Assembly: GCF_018873765.1 (NCBI RefSeq) | Contig: NC_057926.1 | Location: 55,627,378 to 55,691,377, forward strand | Reading direction: 5' to 3' | Length of the DNA: 64,000 bases | From: Telopea speciosissima | Lineage: Eukaryota; Streptophyta; Magnoliopsida; Proteales; Proteaceae | In this document: positions 24,220-36,929 of the stretch, in pieces | Layout: every line of letters begins with the position of its first letter | How positions within the stretch are numbered: the first letter of the stretch is position 1 | Position numbers and translations under genes: made by a program | Notes under the pieces: generated by a model | The model's input: the letters and a program-made list of their open reading frames with translations, nothing else | Told to the model about the DNA's origin: nothing | Databases searched by the model: none

Positions 24220-27200
24220 GTCCTTTTGTTCGTGCTTCTTTTCTGTTTTTAAGTTTTTTTTTTTAAGAGAATCCCTTCTTTATGTTTTGTTCAGGAACAT
24301 GGATGATTAGTTACATTTTCTACCATCTGCGGATTTGACAATTGAGTAATTTCTTGTTGCATTTATATTAATTCCGACTATATGAAATGATTTCAAATTG
24401 TTGGCATCAAGTAGTACATACATTGTCTGATTATCAATTAAACTGTTGCAACGTTCATAACTTTAGCTTTGCATATCCCCTTTTCGTGTTGCATATAAAT
24501 GGCAGTTTTTGATTGCTTGCATTGTTTGTATTTCTAATTGATTTGTATTGAAACTAAAAGCTGGTTTTGTAAATCCAATCAAGCGATATCAGAGCCCAGT
24601 AGTTTAAACTTATGGTTTGGTTATTGTACTGCCGTGGACTTTCATTCACGGGCTCAGTGAGTTTACTAAATGTATTGACTGATTATGAACTTACCAGGTC
24701 CTAGTGAATGAAGAATAGTGCAGTTAGGGATGTTAGGGTAATCTAGTCTTATTAATAGTGGGTTGGGACCTTGGTTGTTTTTCTGAATTGTAGTCTCATT
24801 GAGGAGCTATAATGTTAGGCAATGTGGCATTGCCATGAGAATTTGATTACTTATGTGTGATATCCATTAAATGTATTTTTTTGTTCTTAGGGTGACATGA
24901 CAAATCATCTATTTCTATGTTTTTTCTAGTTTTACAATTGGATTAGTCAAGAATGAAAAAAAAAAACTCCTATAGGAGCTGGAGTATTTGTTACTGGGAT
25001 TTTTTTTGAAACACTTGTCCTGTGTGACCATCAATCTATGAGACTTCTAATATAAGTCCGCTTGAGACCTGTTCCTGTCATGTGTACTTGCAGCCCTAAA
25101 TAGGCTTTTGATATGGTTCACATGGTGCAAAACATTTTGATCATCGATTCAGGATTCCATCTTATTGTAACTTGCTTCTCCATTATCCTTTAGTAGAATC
25201 TATATGTAGAAAGTATTTAGCATTGCATTTGTTGCCTTGAAAAGATAATTTATATGGCTAGTCTTCTTTTTGTTCTTGGGGTTTAGTTGTCTGATCCTCA
25301 CCGGTCATTGAGATTATTCTTTACGGTTGAATTCCAACTGATCCTTGTTGGATGTTCTCTGTGGGACTCAGGGTATGTGGGAAATAGTGATCTTCAACAA
25401 TCATGTTGACTATATTTTTGGTTTTTTCCTGGCCTTTTGGAAAGGCGAATTTGGTCTCAGGAGAGATTGCAACCATACAGGCAGGGTCTTGACATATATG
25501 CATCGGTCTTGGCCTTAATGATGGAAGAATTTGAGTTTGGTTATTTTGTGGGGATCTATATACATTGTTTCCCATGAAGTCTATGACTTATTTGGAACCC
25601 AAGATCTAGCAATTCATTAGTGGACTCCTTGGCCTAGGAAGAGGTTAGGAGGGATTCCACTAATGTTGAATTTACCTACATGAAGTGCTTGGGAGTTTTG
25701 TTGTATTATTATCTGTTGCAGTGGTTGCATATTGCTGTTTCTTGTTTCTTTGGCTTTTGCCCAGTATGATTTTACTGTTATTCATACAAGAGGATGAGGT
25801 TGTGGAAAAGCTTAATCAATTCGTGATTATTTAGAAGTGTTAGCATCAAGTGTTGATTATAAGCTTGCAAATATTTACCGCAATTATAGAAAGGAAAGGG
25901 AAGTTGGGCCCTTCAAAGGAGTACTACATGGGCTGCTAATTGCCAGCATGGAATTTACGAAGGAAAGGGATGAGGTACTGGAGGGGGGAATTGGTTTTGC
26001 ACTGTGGATGCTGGAGCTTAAAACTTTTAGTTATGCAACGTCATCATTTACTAGTTTGCTTCTGGGTATGGGGTCTTCATTCAGTGTTTGAAACAATAGA
26101 TGTATCTCATTGAGTGCTTTTATGTGAATTATCAACGTGCGATTGTAGTTTTATTACTGTGTTTAATTATCATCCTTCTTGCATGTCTTTGTTTGTATGT
26201 TTTTAGATGAAATGAGCTTAGGCCAGTGGGGAATAGATGTTACTTGTGCAGTAACATCAGTATCAGTTAAGTTCAACCTTAGCTAACAGGATATGTGCTC
26301 TGCTCACCATATATGGCCAAAGTTAATGGAGTATTGTTATCTGCAGTGTAATTTGTCTGTGCCAGTTCCGTTGGGGCTGTGACTTGCACACTTCTTGATC
26401 TAGAGATATTATCAGGGAATGCATGAGTATGGGTGTGTGGTGAATAGTCACCTGCACAAGCAAATCAACTAGAAGGGACAGGAGATCAACGAGTCTTCGT
26501 ATACTCCTTAATCAGGTATTAGGATTACATAGATTTGGTGTGCTTGTTGTTTATCAAATTATCAAGAGTTAGTACTCTTTCCTACTGTGTGGTGAATAGA
26601 TTTACGTCGTAATCTAATTTATCTTGTGATGAATAGTTTATTTTCAGGCATAGGTTGGTTGCATAACCACAAGAAAGATGATATAGAAATTAGGAAAGTT
26701 TCCTCTTGGATGCATGTTTTTAATGCATTAGTTGCGTATGCATTATTTTGGTACTAGATTGGTGCTTATTCTGTTCTGATAGGCTGATTTAAGTACAAGC
26801 ACATGATAAATGGCTTTTAGCATTTACATGTGGTAATGCCCTGTAGGAATTCATATATGAATTCCCTACACTTACAAAAACTATATTTGGCGTCCCTATA
26901 GCGCTCTTATTACATCTTGCGAGTTTTGTATTTAAGAAAATTTAGGATATGTTTTGGCTGTGCAAGATTGTTTCTCTGGTGAGATTTTTAACACTTGTAT
27001 ATTCAGTTCTCTCTACCTTTTTTGGTGGATCTAATGCATTAAAACTTTTGAGCTTCAAAGCATTATACTTCCAGAATGGATCAAAGTTTTTGCTTTTGTT
27101 ACCCCACTTTGATCCTTGGCATATAATAAGCTTTGTGATAGAGAAGATCCTGGTTGTCTGCTTAATCTGTTGCCTGTTGCCAGGAAAGATTACTGTAAAA

Positions 27201-29540
27201 TATGATTCCTTGATCAGAAAGTTGACTATATAACCTTCTATCTGGGTTTCTGTTTATTTATTGGTATAGGTTCTCTTCATGCTTATTACAATTTACATGG
27301 CATTGTTGTATTTAGTAGACAGGTGAGGATTACCTTGTCACCCCGTGGGTTTCAGACGTCACCACCTGAACCCAAAAACTAAAGAAATCCTGTCATTTTG
27401 ATTGTTGGTGTGGGTTTAGTAAAAGTGAGAGCATATATATCTGAATCTCATCTTGATATCTACCACCACTAGTCAGGTGTTTTGAGTGTGGAGCAAGGTT
27501 ATGGGTATATGTATTGGGTCTCGGTTGTTACTGGTATGGATTGGGCCATATCGAGCCTGTACCGGGTGTCAATTTCAAAATTAACTTTATGGCTGATACA
27601 ACTAATCCTCAGTGTCGATCACTGGCAATAGCAATGCATTTTGGTCAATACAATATCGATACAATACCCATATGTAGAACGACAGTGTGGAGAGTGGTTG
27701 ATGCTCATTGGTGGGCATGACTAAGATTGGATATTGTGTTTTTCAGTTAAGAGGTTATGAATTGGAATTTATGCCTTGCTTGTTTCAAGACATGAAGGCC
27801 TTACTGGAAGTGAGAAAGCTCATGAAGCATTAGTTTCTAGAGAACGGAACTCTACCCCCAATCATCAGAAAAGGGACGAGAAAACGTACAGGAGAGTCTA
27901 GATTTTCTTCTGTTATGTCTTAAAAATGCAGAAACTGCGAGTGATATGAACCATTCCATGACGAGGGATAGTAATGGGGGAAGATTTTGCACTTGTCTCT
28001 TTCTCTTCTATCAATATTTGTTAGATGTTAAACAGTCTACACAATTCCAACTTATCGCTTAGGAGAGAGTTTTAATGTATGCCCAGATTGAATTCTTCAG
28101 CCTTGAATAACAATCAGTCCATTTTTTCTCCTACATGTTGAAGGTCTGAAAAGCTCTTTCACTTCATTTTTCCCGAGTCTCCACAGTAATCAAGATAGGG
28201 AAGACTTGAAGGAGATGATTCAAACAGGTCTTGAGTATGCTTTGAATCATATGGGCAAGGATCATTGGATCATCCTTTCCCAAATGTTGCTTTTAATGCC
28301 TTTTGGATGTCGTAAATTGCTTTTAGTTTATGCAGCCAAGCGTGGTCAATTGATCTGATCCAGTGACTCTTGGCTCACTTTTTATTTTATTTTATTTTTT
28401 TTGTTCCAAGTCAGTCAATCCTATGATTTTCTACGTATTAGATTTTCCTCTCTGAATCATTTGTGCTTCAATTGCAAAGCTGTTCATTAATTTAAGAATT
28501 GTCTTCTTAAATTATTTTTCAAAGTTTTGTTCTGTTTAATGGTTAACTAACCTTTGTGGACTAAAGCTTTCTTATAAATCAAAGGATGTATTAGGGTAAG
28601 TTATCCACCAAATTTAAATATCAACTAAACTTACTCATCGCGTGAAACTGATCCATAGTTCTATATACACCCTACCTTTAAAAAAAAAAAAACCCTCAAA
28701 CCCCACCCTTCATGGTTCATGCGCCTTATTTTTGTATGTAAAATGGTTCTATCAAGAACAAGTAAGTTTATATTAATAGGAAACTTGAAGCATTAAAATG
28801 TTTGGGTTATCTCATGTTTATTTTTTTGGTAAAAGGAACTCATTTATTGAAGAAATGTGAAAGCTCATGCCTGTGAATTACATAATTCAAGAAGCCATGT
28901 ATTGGAATTAGGCCATACTATCGTACACGTTACCGATAGGGCATTCCTGAGAGTCAGCCATAGTATTGTACTCCCTTGGAATTAAAGTGAAGTTACAAGT
29001 TTCAAAATAAGAAGGAAGATAAATAACATCCTCTAGGATAGACTTCTAGACTTCAAATGAAAGTTTGGGGTACCTCATGTTTGAAATATATAGTTTGAGA
29101 GTGTGTGGCTACGTAGGCCATCGAAGAAAACCTTATCCTCCATATCAACATTCGGTGGACTAATTTTTTTTGGGTGCAACGATAGTTCAAAGTCTGAAAC
29201 ATGGATGCGTGATCATATGTCTAAACATAATAAATTATGGAAGATAGTTGTCTAGTCCGTCAATCAGTTAATTGACATTGTGATCTATAATATATCATAC
29301 ACTCAAATGGAATAAAATCTACTTGTTAGAGGAATCATTGAAACCACCCTCTCTTTCTATTTTCTCTCCTTATTTTGTCCTTGAATCTCCATGATCCGCA
29401 GACCAGCAAGTCCCTTCCCATAATTTATTAAGTCTTATAGCATGAAATTTAATTTCTAAAACTCTTTCGATGGAGTAGGCTACCTCCCTCACACAAAGCA
29501 TTATGTCATGCCACCGTTTGTTTGGTGCAAGTCTCCAATT
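24220..29540. other. RPL26 3' flank and intergenic, no gene seen
   Basis: About 5.3 kb without a supported gene. A near-perfect palindrome centred on ggaattcatatatgaattcc occurs near 26846-26865. A CCGATA-type repeat remnant lies around 27500-27680. Open frames (for example 25837-26091 and 26949-27233) are short, lack recognisable domains and have no splice-supported partners. Confidence 0.5.
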
Positions 29541-29548
29541 GTTAATAG

Positions 29549-30106
29549 TAGGGGACCACATCAGACCGAACTCTTAATGGTTCGGGTTCGGTTTGTGGAT
29601 CCAGAGAGGCAAATTGTTTGGTTTGGTTTGGGATAGCCCGACGGTGCACCGGTAGCCCGAACCGTTAGGCCCGAACCCAAACCGAACCGACCTAACCCGA
29701 TAAATAAGTAAATCAATAAATGCCTAATGCCCCATTGCCCCCTAAATGTGTTGTGATAGTTTCTCACTTTATCTCATATCCTTTGTTAATGATTACCCAA
29801 CCAATTGTATCCATAGGCCATAGGACATAGGATACAAAGATGCATTGTATTTGAAATATTTTATATACTTAAAAGAGAAAGAGAAGAAAAATTAGCACTA
29901 ACCGGACCTTACTAGTTATATAAAACCGGTACCAAACCGAATCCAAACCGATATCAACTCGTTATCATAAACCGAAACCGACACGAAACCAAACCGCACC
30001 GAAACCGAATATTTCTTAATGGTTTGGTTTCGGTTTCTATAAAAGTCACACCGAAACCGAAAAGCCCAAACCGAAACCGGCCCGAACCGGCCCATTGACA
30101 CCCCTA
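29549..30106. mobile_element. Non-autonomous hAT element (558 bp)
   Basis: Both ends begin TAGGGG reading inward (left TAGGGGACCACATC, right complement TAGGGGTGTCAATGGG). A perfect 8 bp target duplication GTTAATAG flanks it (29541-29548 and 30107-30114), diagnostic of hAT transposition. The interior is packed with CCGAACC/AACCGAAA words on both arms and has no transposase. Confidence 0.9.
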
Positions 30107-30114
30107 GTTAATAG

Positions 30115-30630
30115 AGAGGAGACTTGGGAACGAGTCCTCCCTCACATTCGCAGGGCAGTGGGAGAGGTCAAGTCACAAGTCCTTAAAAAACAAAAAAAAA
30201 GAGTTTTCGGGTCTTTTATTTACAGATTTCTAGAAATCTGCTTCTTGGGTTAAAAAAGATATGATAATAGAAATTATTTCATTTGCGAGCCTGGTTAGAA
30301 CAGTTAAATTACATTATAGTAAAACCTATAGTTCCGTTTGGTTGCAAGGAGAATTAAAGAAGAGGGAAGTGAAATTTTTATATTTAAAAAAGAAATTTTT
30401 GTAATCATTACCTTATATGACAATATCACCAACTTCAAATCATTTCGTACTTTGCATCCAATTCTCTTTGGTTTAAAATATAAGATAGATATAACATGTA
30501 AAATGTATCATTATTAAATATGATAAAAAATTCAAATAATTTATACAATCACATGGGATAATGATTACAAAAGTTTCTTTTTTAGATTTGAAAATTTTTC
30601 CTTCCCTTCACTTTAATCCCCTTGCAGCCA
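30115..30630. other. Intergenic, no gene seen
   Basis: AT-rich sequence. A weak inverted pair (about 30395-30425 against 30565-30600, around agaaatttttgtaatcatta) suggests an old MITE, but the ends are not clear. Confidence 0.4.
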
Positions 30631-30639
30631 AACGAAGCC

Positions 30640-30755
30640 TATTGGTTGTGGGTTCAAAATTTGGAAACAGACTATCTTGTAAAATAGGAAGTAAGATTGC
30701 ATACATTTGTTGCTCCCAGACCCTACAATAGTGGAAACCTCGTGCACTGGGACAC
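30640..30755 (+). mobile_element. Au-like SINE remnant
   Basis: Contains the B-box-like gtgggttcaaaatttggaaacag, then aagtaagattgcatacat and cccagaccctacaatagtgg...gcactggg. These match the order and wording of the 3' half of plant Au SINEs (GGAAACAGCCTCT...GGGTAAGGCTGCGTACA...CCCAGACCCC...GTGGGA...ACTGGG), recalled from family knowledge. The 5' part is not recognisable. Confidence 0.65.
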
Positions 30756-33739
30756 TCTTTATAAGCCCATGAAGCCTGAGTCTGCCCTAACTTCTAGGTT
30801 TCTTGCATTTTGGTAAGTGATAAAGATTCCAGTTGAAATACTTTTGTTGGGTCTGCCATTTTAACCTAGTAAACCTAATATGCTGGCTTCTTAAGCCTCT
30901 GAAGTTTACCCATTAGCAGTGGAGGGTTTCCTTATTGTACCACCTTAAAAAAAAAGGGAGAAAAAAAATAAAGCATTATGTATAACAGATCCAGTACGTG
31001 TCTGGTTTATTTTACATAGAAATCCCTAATATAATTAGGGAGTATTTTTCAAAAGGAGAATTCCATTTTCAATAATATGATTTCATGATTTATAAATTAG
31101 TAGTAGCTGATGAAATTAAACTAAATCAATCAAATATTTAGGGGGGGTGGGGTTTGTCAAGAAACGAGAATTATGTTAGAGAAAATTGACTCCAGCTGCC
31201 AAAGTAGAATGTACAAGACACGAGGATGGGCACAGACATCAAACATGAGATAGGAAAACCTGGAGGCAATTCTAACTAAACGGTGGGCCTCCCTAATAAT
31301 GTCTCAAGAACATGAATAAAAATGGGTAAGAGATTGCTGTTTGGTCATGTAGCCCCTGCACCAGCGTAGGGGCCAAAGAGAGCGTACATGGGAGTATCAA
31401 TAAGGTTGGGCGGTAATTTCATGTACTCCTATGTCTGAGTGCATGAGCCACGCGATCAAGCATCACTCTTTTTCTCTTAAAAAATAATAAAAAATGTGAC
31501 TTGTCCTGACTAAATCATCAAGTTTTCTGAAAGACGAGTCCAATAAGAAAACTTGATATTCAAACTATGTGAATCCAAATGAAGCTAAAAAACTGGATAA
31601 AATTAAGTTCATTGTTCCAGGTGGTCGTTTCTAGGTTGCCATGAAGACTAGGCTAAAAGAAAGAATCCCATTAGCAAAATAGTTCTAATTTATCTTGGGG
31701 ACTCAAGTTGTAAGAGATTGCCGATCTAGAAGATTTGAAGTCCAGCATGAGTGTACCAAAGCAATCTAAATGAATCTATTTGACCGTAGCTGACCCTCCA
31801 TTGAACCTTAATAGTAAATTAAGGACATCAGGAACTATATCACTCACATTGTGGGAATTCTTCTTGTCCATATTTGTAGACATTAGAATAATGTATAAGA
31901 GTATTTATCTAAAGCATCCCCTTAAAAGGAGATGTGTAAAAGATGATTTATCTCATATGTATAATTCATGTGAGAGGGTTTCTCATGCTGTTAGCGTGGG
32001 AAAGAATCTGCACACTACCACCAATTAGTGATCTAAAAAAAATAATTTTGATGGAAAGTGATGTGGCAATTTTGACAATTAGGTTTGATTGCATCCCTCC
32101 ATATATGTTTACACATAGGCTCCTCATATTTCTTTATGTCCTCTTGGTAATTCTGGATGTTTCCATGCTTTATTTTACTGGCATGGTTAACTCTGATAGT
32201 TTTGAAGGTGTTGACATGTGAGCAGAGGACCTTGGTGTGTACTTGCACATAAATTTTCAGCCCCATCTGATTTGCCATGTCGTAGATCTAGACATCAAGT
32301 ACTGATCATTTTTACCCATGGGTCGTTGTCCACCAAATTAAATTGCTCCCATTTATTATAATTTAACCTTAAGTTTCCATTTGTTTCCATGAAAAAAAGT
32401 TTCTAAAAAGAAAATGGGGAAATTTTCATTTATAATGTGGATCTTTTGTGCTGCTTTACCTACAAATTTTCTTTAAATGGTTTTTGCCTGTGAGGCAAAT
32501 AAATCATTAATTAAAATGCAATTTACACATCATTAATAGCCGACATCGCCAACTAAGTCAAATATGCATAGTAGATTAAACATTGCTAATTCTTTTTCTT
32601 TGGTAATAAAATTTGCTAATTCATACCCTAAACTGAAAGTTTCAACCCATATATCGTTCATAATTTTATCACCAAATCAAATATATTTCTAAAACTCATT
32701 TCATAGTAGATAATATCTGAGCTTTGCTTCTTCATATTTCAGTATTAATTAAAGGAAAGTTTCAAACCATCCTCCTGATTGGCTTATTCAATTACTAAAT
32801 CAAATATTTCTAGAAGTTCATAGTATACACACTTGAACACTTTTTTAATTTATATTTTGCTACTGGAAAGTTTCAACAGATTCTCTTCTATAACATATAA
32901 TATACAAATCAAAATCAAAAAGTCAATAGATCTGATGGATCGCCTATTTTGAGCGAACATAAGGGTTATCTTGAATAAAAAAATAAATAAAAAATTCATA
33001 AGAGTTATTATCTTCTTGTGTTTCTCGTGTCCGTGGTTGGGAACCTCAAGTAGAAGTATCTAAATGGGAAAAAGAACTTTGTCCGAGAGTTTAGCGTACA
33101 TAAATAGAAATGGACACATGGGATTGTTGGCGTAGGCTTCATTCTTAAACTAAATATATGGGTTTTATGAAAAAAAAGAGTTTGCCTTTGTGTGGTGCTT
33201 GTGTCCAGACATAAAAGGAGGCAAACTGATAGCCCCATTTCCCATGAAAACAAAAAATCCTGTCTTTTTTGCAGGATCTGGCTCTCCTCCACCCGTGGTC
33301 TGTGAAATGACCCAAAAACCCCTCTTTTGGCTGGGCTGGATCCTCCAGCTCCCGCCACGGTTGGAAGAGCGCTGAATTTCTTTTTGCATGCTCTCTCACA
33401 AAAAGTGAAGGTTTCACAGCCTCTCTTTCCTCGAAAACGTACCCCTATTTATGATTCGTAACTGGGCTTCCCATACATCCGAATTAGTACCCGAGCGTTG
33501 TGGGAAACCCTCTCCCTTAAATTAAAGTCAACTTATGAGTTGAGACAAGCTCACGTAAAACCTGCTATTAATACAGTCTAGAATTCAAATGTATGAGGTT
33601 GAAGAATGGTACAGCGTAGCGAGACAATTTCAACCCAATGACTTGGTATAAACTATATTTTTTTCAAGGATAATCAAGTAAAACCTATTATTACTCTAAC
33701 ATTATTAGCGTTAACATCGATTAGAGTCAATCTTAATTA
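30756..33739. other. Intergenic, no gene seen
   Basis: No supported gene. 31331-31485 carries one member of the dispersed 'gtcatgtagcccctgcaccagcgtaggggccaa' family. Overlapping antisense frames at 33008-33417 lack any recognisable domain. The last roughly 220 bp (33520-33739) are shared with the sequence upstream of the other copies of the tandem gene family. Confidence 0.45.
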
Positions 33740-33844
33740 ATGGAGTTTCTAATGTGTGTTTTAGGAATCCAAAATGGACTTTTTCTAAGTCATATATGTT
33801 GTGTAATTGCTTGTGGGAGTGATATATGTATCTGTTTACTTTTC

Positions 33845-33852
33845 TATATAAA
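33845..33852 (+). promoter_or_regulatory. TATA box of tandem family copy 1
   Basis: TATATAAA about 150 bp before the ATG. The same position and context (followed by ...ttaat.cctt.ccata.tcatc) is conserved before copies 2-4, so the core promoter was duplicated with the gene. Confidence 0.7.
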
Positions 33853-34003
33853 GGCTCATCGCTTAATACCTTTCCATACTCATCAAGTAAGCTGCTCTCT
33901 TCCTCAGCTTCATTCTTTCAAAATATCTCTCTCTCTCTCTAGCAATCTTAAGAAAAAGGAACAAGAAGAAGAAGAAGAAGAAGAAGAAGAAGAAGGAAAG
34001 AAG

Positions 34004-34435
34004 ATGAATAAGTCTTCATCATCAATTCCAATTTACGGGAGCTTGAAGAGGTTATTGAGTGGGAGAACATATCAGAGACTCGATGGTACTGGTGGATTTG
34101 TTATCAGGAAGAAGCTGAGGGTCTTGAGACTGGGAGGAGGGAACAGACGGTCATCAACATCAAAGATAAGAGAAAATAAACCAAAGCAGCTGCAACTGAA
34201 AAATAAGTGGCCCATGAAGGTTTTGGGGAAGATTCGTGAAGGTTATATAAACATGATGCTTGGGGTTGCAAGCAACGTTGGGTACTTGGAGGATCCCAAA
34301 AATGTTTTTGGGGAAAAGAGGATTCCAAGAGGGAGACCTATTCCATCAGTTTCCAAGTTGAATGAATTTGACAAGCAATTTGTTCTTAAGGTTTACAACT
34401 CAATTGCTGCTTCTCGAGAATTTGTTGCCTACTGA
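34004..34435 (+). CDS. Small basic Ser-tract protein, tandem family copy 1
   Basis: A 143 aa single-exon protein of a plant family I cannot name; function unknown. Ordered conserved blocks: IPIYGSLKR near the N-terminus, SGRTYQRLDG, RKKLRVLRLGGGN, a Ser-rich linker, KWPMKVLGKIREGYINMMLG, then DPKNVFGEKRIPRGRP and a C-terminal VLKVYNSIAASREFVAY. It is strongly basic, with no signal peptide or membrane helix, so nuclear or cytosolic location is possible but unproven. I start it at 34004 because the other copies start there; the open frame upstream to 33740 is leader. The leader carries CT and (AGA)n repeats. Copy 1 has the shortest Ser linker and RLLSGRT in place of RYWSGRT. A (TA)n tract follows in the 3' region. 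Confidence 0.85.
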   Translation: MNKSSSSIPIYGSLKRLLSGRTYQRLDGTGGFVIRKKLRVLRLGGGNRRSSTSKIRENKPKQLQLKNKWPMKVLGKIREGYINMMLGVASNVGYLEDPKNVFGEKRIPRGRPIPSVSKLNEFDKQFVLKVYNSIAASREFVAY

Positions 34436-34525
34436 TCTGATCTGATCTTAAGGAACCTTTTTGTATTTACTTCTTCTTCCTCTTCTTCAATTCCTCTCTA
34501 CATACCCAAAAAAGAATTTTGGGTT

Positions 34526-34548
34526 TATATATATATATATATATATAT
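34526..34548. repeat. (TA)n microsatellite
   Basis: About eleven TA units in the 3' flank of family copy 1, absent from the matching position in copies 3-5 (where the text reads gggtttatatgt). Confidence 0.9.
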
Positions 34549-34971
34549 GTGGGTTTGATCATATCATGTGGGACGATGGAGAAGTTTCCTCTTCCCAATT
34601 CAGATGGTTTTGAGTACGATATGCTAAGCTCTTCTGTGAGAGACTGTTTGTTTGGATTAATGTATGTATGTATGTATCTATTTTGTAATGGTTTTTTTTC
34701 TTTAATATTTAATGACGATCAAGAATTGCATTTTCATTCTATTGTTATTAAAAGGGCGTATCCAGTGTCCGATGCCTACGCCACTGCGGGGTCTAAGGAG
34801 GGTCATAATGGACGCAGTCTTAAGAAACTGTTTCTTGACTCGAACCCATGGAGCAACCTTATAGTTATACCAAGGCCCGCCTCGTTCTATTGTTACTGAG
34901 ATCCGTAATAAAACCTCAACCCTTTGATTACTACATTCGTTGTATGATTGAAATGTAAGACTAAAATAGTG

Positions 34972-34975
<4 letters not shown>

Positions 34976-35009
<34 letters not shown>
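34976..35009. repeat. (GA)n microsatellite
   Basis: About seventeen GA units. Shorter GA runs occur at the corresponding positions downstream of copies 4 (about 47956) and 5 (about 54534), after the shared words 'gaaatgtaag.ctaaaatag'. Confidence 0.9.
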
Positions 35010-35011
<2 letters not shown>

Positions 35012-35310
35012 GAAATGACCAAGTTAGGTTCATCTGCATGCACATGCACCTGCACATACATGTGAGAGGCAACCACATGTCCCATTTTTTACATTTACAA
35101 GGGAAGGAGGGGCATTTATGAAATAAAAGGGACAAGTGGTTACGTCTTATATGTATGTTCACCTACACATACACATACGTGTAGATGGTCCAATCTCCTC
35201 CTGCCTCCATGGAAGGTGGAAATGCCACTTGTATTGATGCTTTTACGTGCACTTCCATTGGCCACACATGCACAGGGCCATGCTCCCCTATAGAAAACAC
35301 TTTCCCCTTA

Positions 35311-36400
35311 CTAAAATGTTTTCAAGGCCTAGTTTGGAGATGCAGATCTACTACATTGCATGGAACATCATTCGCGAGCCTGAGGACAAAGGGTGGCTGG
35401 GAGTGAAATATACCCAAGGCATGAATTTGACAAACATTCTGAAGCAAATATGGTGGCTGGCTTCCCAGAAGGATTCCTTATGAATGAGCTGGTTTCACCA
35501 TATATATTTGAAGTTTGATTATATTTGGATGCTACTTACCTACGTACTTAGAATTGCTAGTTCTTGCATGTGGAGGAAGATTCTCAAATACCAGTCTCAT
35601 GCCGAGTCATTTATTGATCATATTATAGGGAATGGGGGGTTCTGTACAAAGCTCTGGCTCGACCCTTGGCATCTGGTTGGTATTCTACTTAATTAGAAGG
35701 AAACCATTATCTTAGATATGGCTGTTGGAGCCTAGGGTCCTTTTCAGTGCATCTCATTCAGGTGTGGGGCAATTGAGGAGTATTAATAGGAGAAATGATA
35801 GTATGATCTGAATTCCATCACTTGGAAAGGCACCCCTTTGGCTTTTTTACAATCAAATTGGCTTGGGAAATCATCCGCTGCCCCAAACTTGAAGTGGATG
35901 ACACTAGATCGTGTCCTTGTACATTTATCGTCCCAAGGCCCTCCAGGGCCACTCACATGGAATCCATTCCTATAGGTCCTATAGTGAATTCCACTCTGAA
36001 TCCAGATCCTCTAGCTCACTTGGCATATAACCACTAGAGTCGATCCCATCGATGGGTTAAATGTCATTGGAGAGGACCCACACCCCATGGATGGTGCGAG
36101 AGGGACTCTAGCTAGTGATTAAATGTCATTAGAGAGGAACCGAGCTCTTCCACTCCTCCTATGGATCCTATAGTGGATTCCATATGAGTGGCCCTAGAAG
36201 GCCTCGGACGGTACTTGTACGAGGACCCAATCCCCTCTCGAAGTGGAGTGGATGTCAAGTGTGTGGTTTCATATCCGGATATATCCCTAAGCAATCAGTA
36301 ACGACTTGGAGATATTTGGTTGACACTCTCCGTGTGAAAGATCAGCTTGAGAGGAGGAGGAACCCAATGCCTTTGATCCTTTTTCCACCATTACCAGTAT
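35311..36400 (+). mobile_element. LINE (non-LTR) C-terminal fragment a, split by a MITE
   Basis: Translation in broken frames gives ..IWWLASQKDSLW..., ..SCMWRKILKYQSH...FIDHIIGNGGFCTKLWLDPWHL, the zinc-knuckle-adjacent tail of plant L1-type reverse transcriptases (W..IL........ VG.G....W.DPW). The same fragment occurs at 38875-39640 and 44753-45180, always between copies of the tandem gene, so it was co-duplicated. It is interrupted by the 35901-36246 insertion. Confidence 0.7.
35901..36246. mobile_element. MULE-type foldback MITE (346 bp)
   Basis: Flanked by a perfect 8 bp duplication AGTGGATG (35893-35900 and 36247-36254), with one more partly matching base. The arms are long inverted repeats: left gtccttgtac...agggccactca.atggaatcca pairs with right tggattccatatgagtggccct...gtacgaggac. 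The related LINE copy at 45060-45090 lacks the insert, giving an empty site. It also contains two copies of 'taaatgtcatt.gagagga'. Confidence 0.85.
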
Positions 36401-36835
36401 GGCCCGTAAATAGTAGAAGGATTAGGGTCAAATGTTTCCAAATTAATTAAAGTCAACATAATTGAGGCAAAGCTCGCCCAAAACCTGCTATTACTACTTT
36501 ATTGGTGTAAACATTATAGAATCCAACTTAATTATGAGGCTGAATAATGGTACAGGATAGACAATTTCAACCTAATGACTTGGTATTAACTATAAACTAT
36601 ATATTTTTTTTGGGAGAAGATAAGTAAAATCTTTTACTAAACATTATTAGTGTGGACATTAGAGTCAATCTTAGTAGGTTTCTCATGTATGTTTTTGGAT
36701 TTCTAAATGGATTTGCACTCATCTCATAAATCATTAATGAGATTTGAAAGACTGAGTCTGTTGAGTAGGCCTAGCTCAGGGGAGATAGCCGTCTTGTTGT
36801 GTTGCTTGTAGAGTTATGTTTACTGTTTACTTATC

Positions 36836-36843
36836 TATATAAG
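36836..36843 (+). promoter_or_regulatory. TATA box of tandem family copy 2
   Basis: TATATAAG about 90 bp before the ATG, followed by a CT-rich leader. Conserved with copies 1, 3 and 4. Confidence 0.7.
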
Positions 36844-36929
36844 GGTCGCTTTAATATTGCCTTCCCATATCATCTCTCTCTCTCTCTCTATAGCTATCTT
36901 AAGAAAAGGAACTAGGAGGGGGAGAGAAG

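Noticed and set aside
25321-27233. Candidate exons of an extra gene downstream of RPL26
   Set aside because: Frames of 60-95 codons without domain signatures or consistent splice sites; left as intergenic.
33008-33417. Three overlapping minus-strand frames of 74-116 codons
   Set aside because: They overlap in different frames, share no family signature, and no promoter or splice support is visible.
33740-34003. 88-codon N-terminal extension of tandem copy 1
   Set aside because: It covers the TATA box and leader shared with other copies; all siblings start at the ATG equivalent to 34004.
34976-35009. Regulatory GAGA element
   Set aside because: Simple (GA)n microsatellite downstream of a gene, variable between copies; no evidence for a regulatory role.
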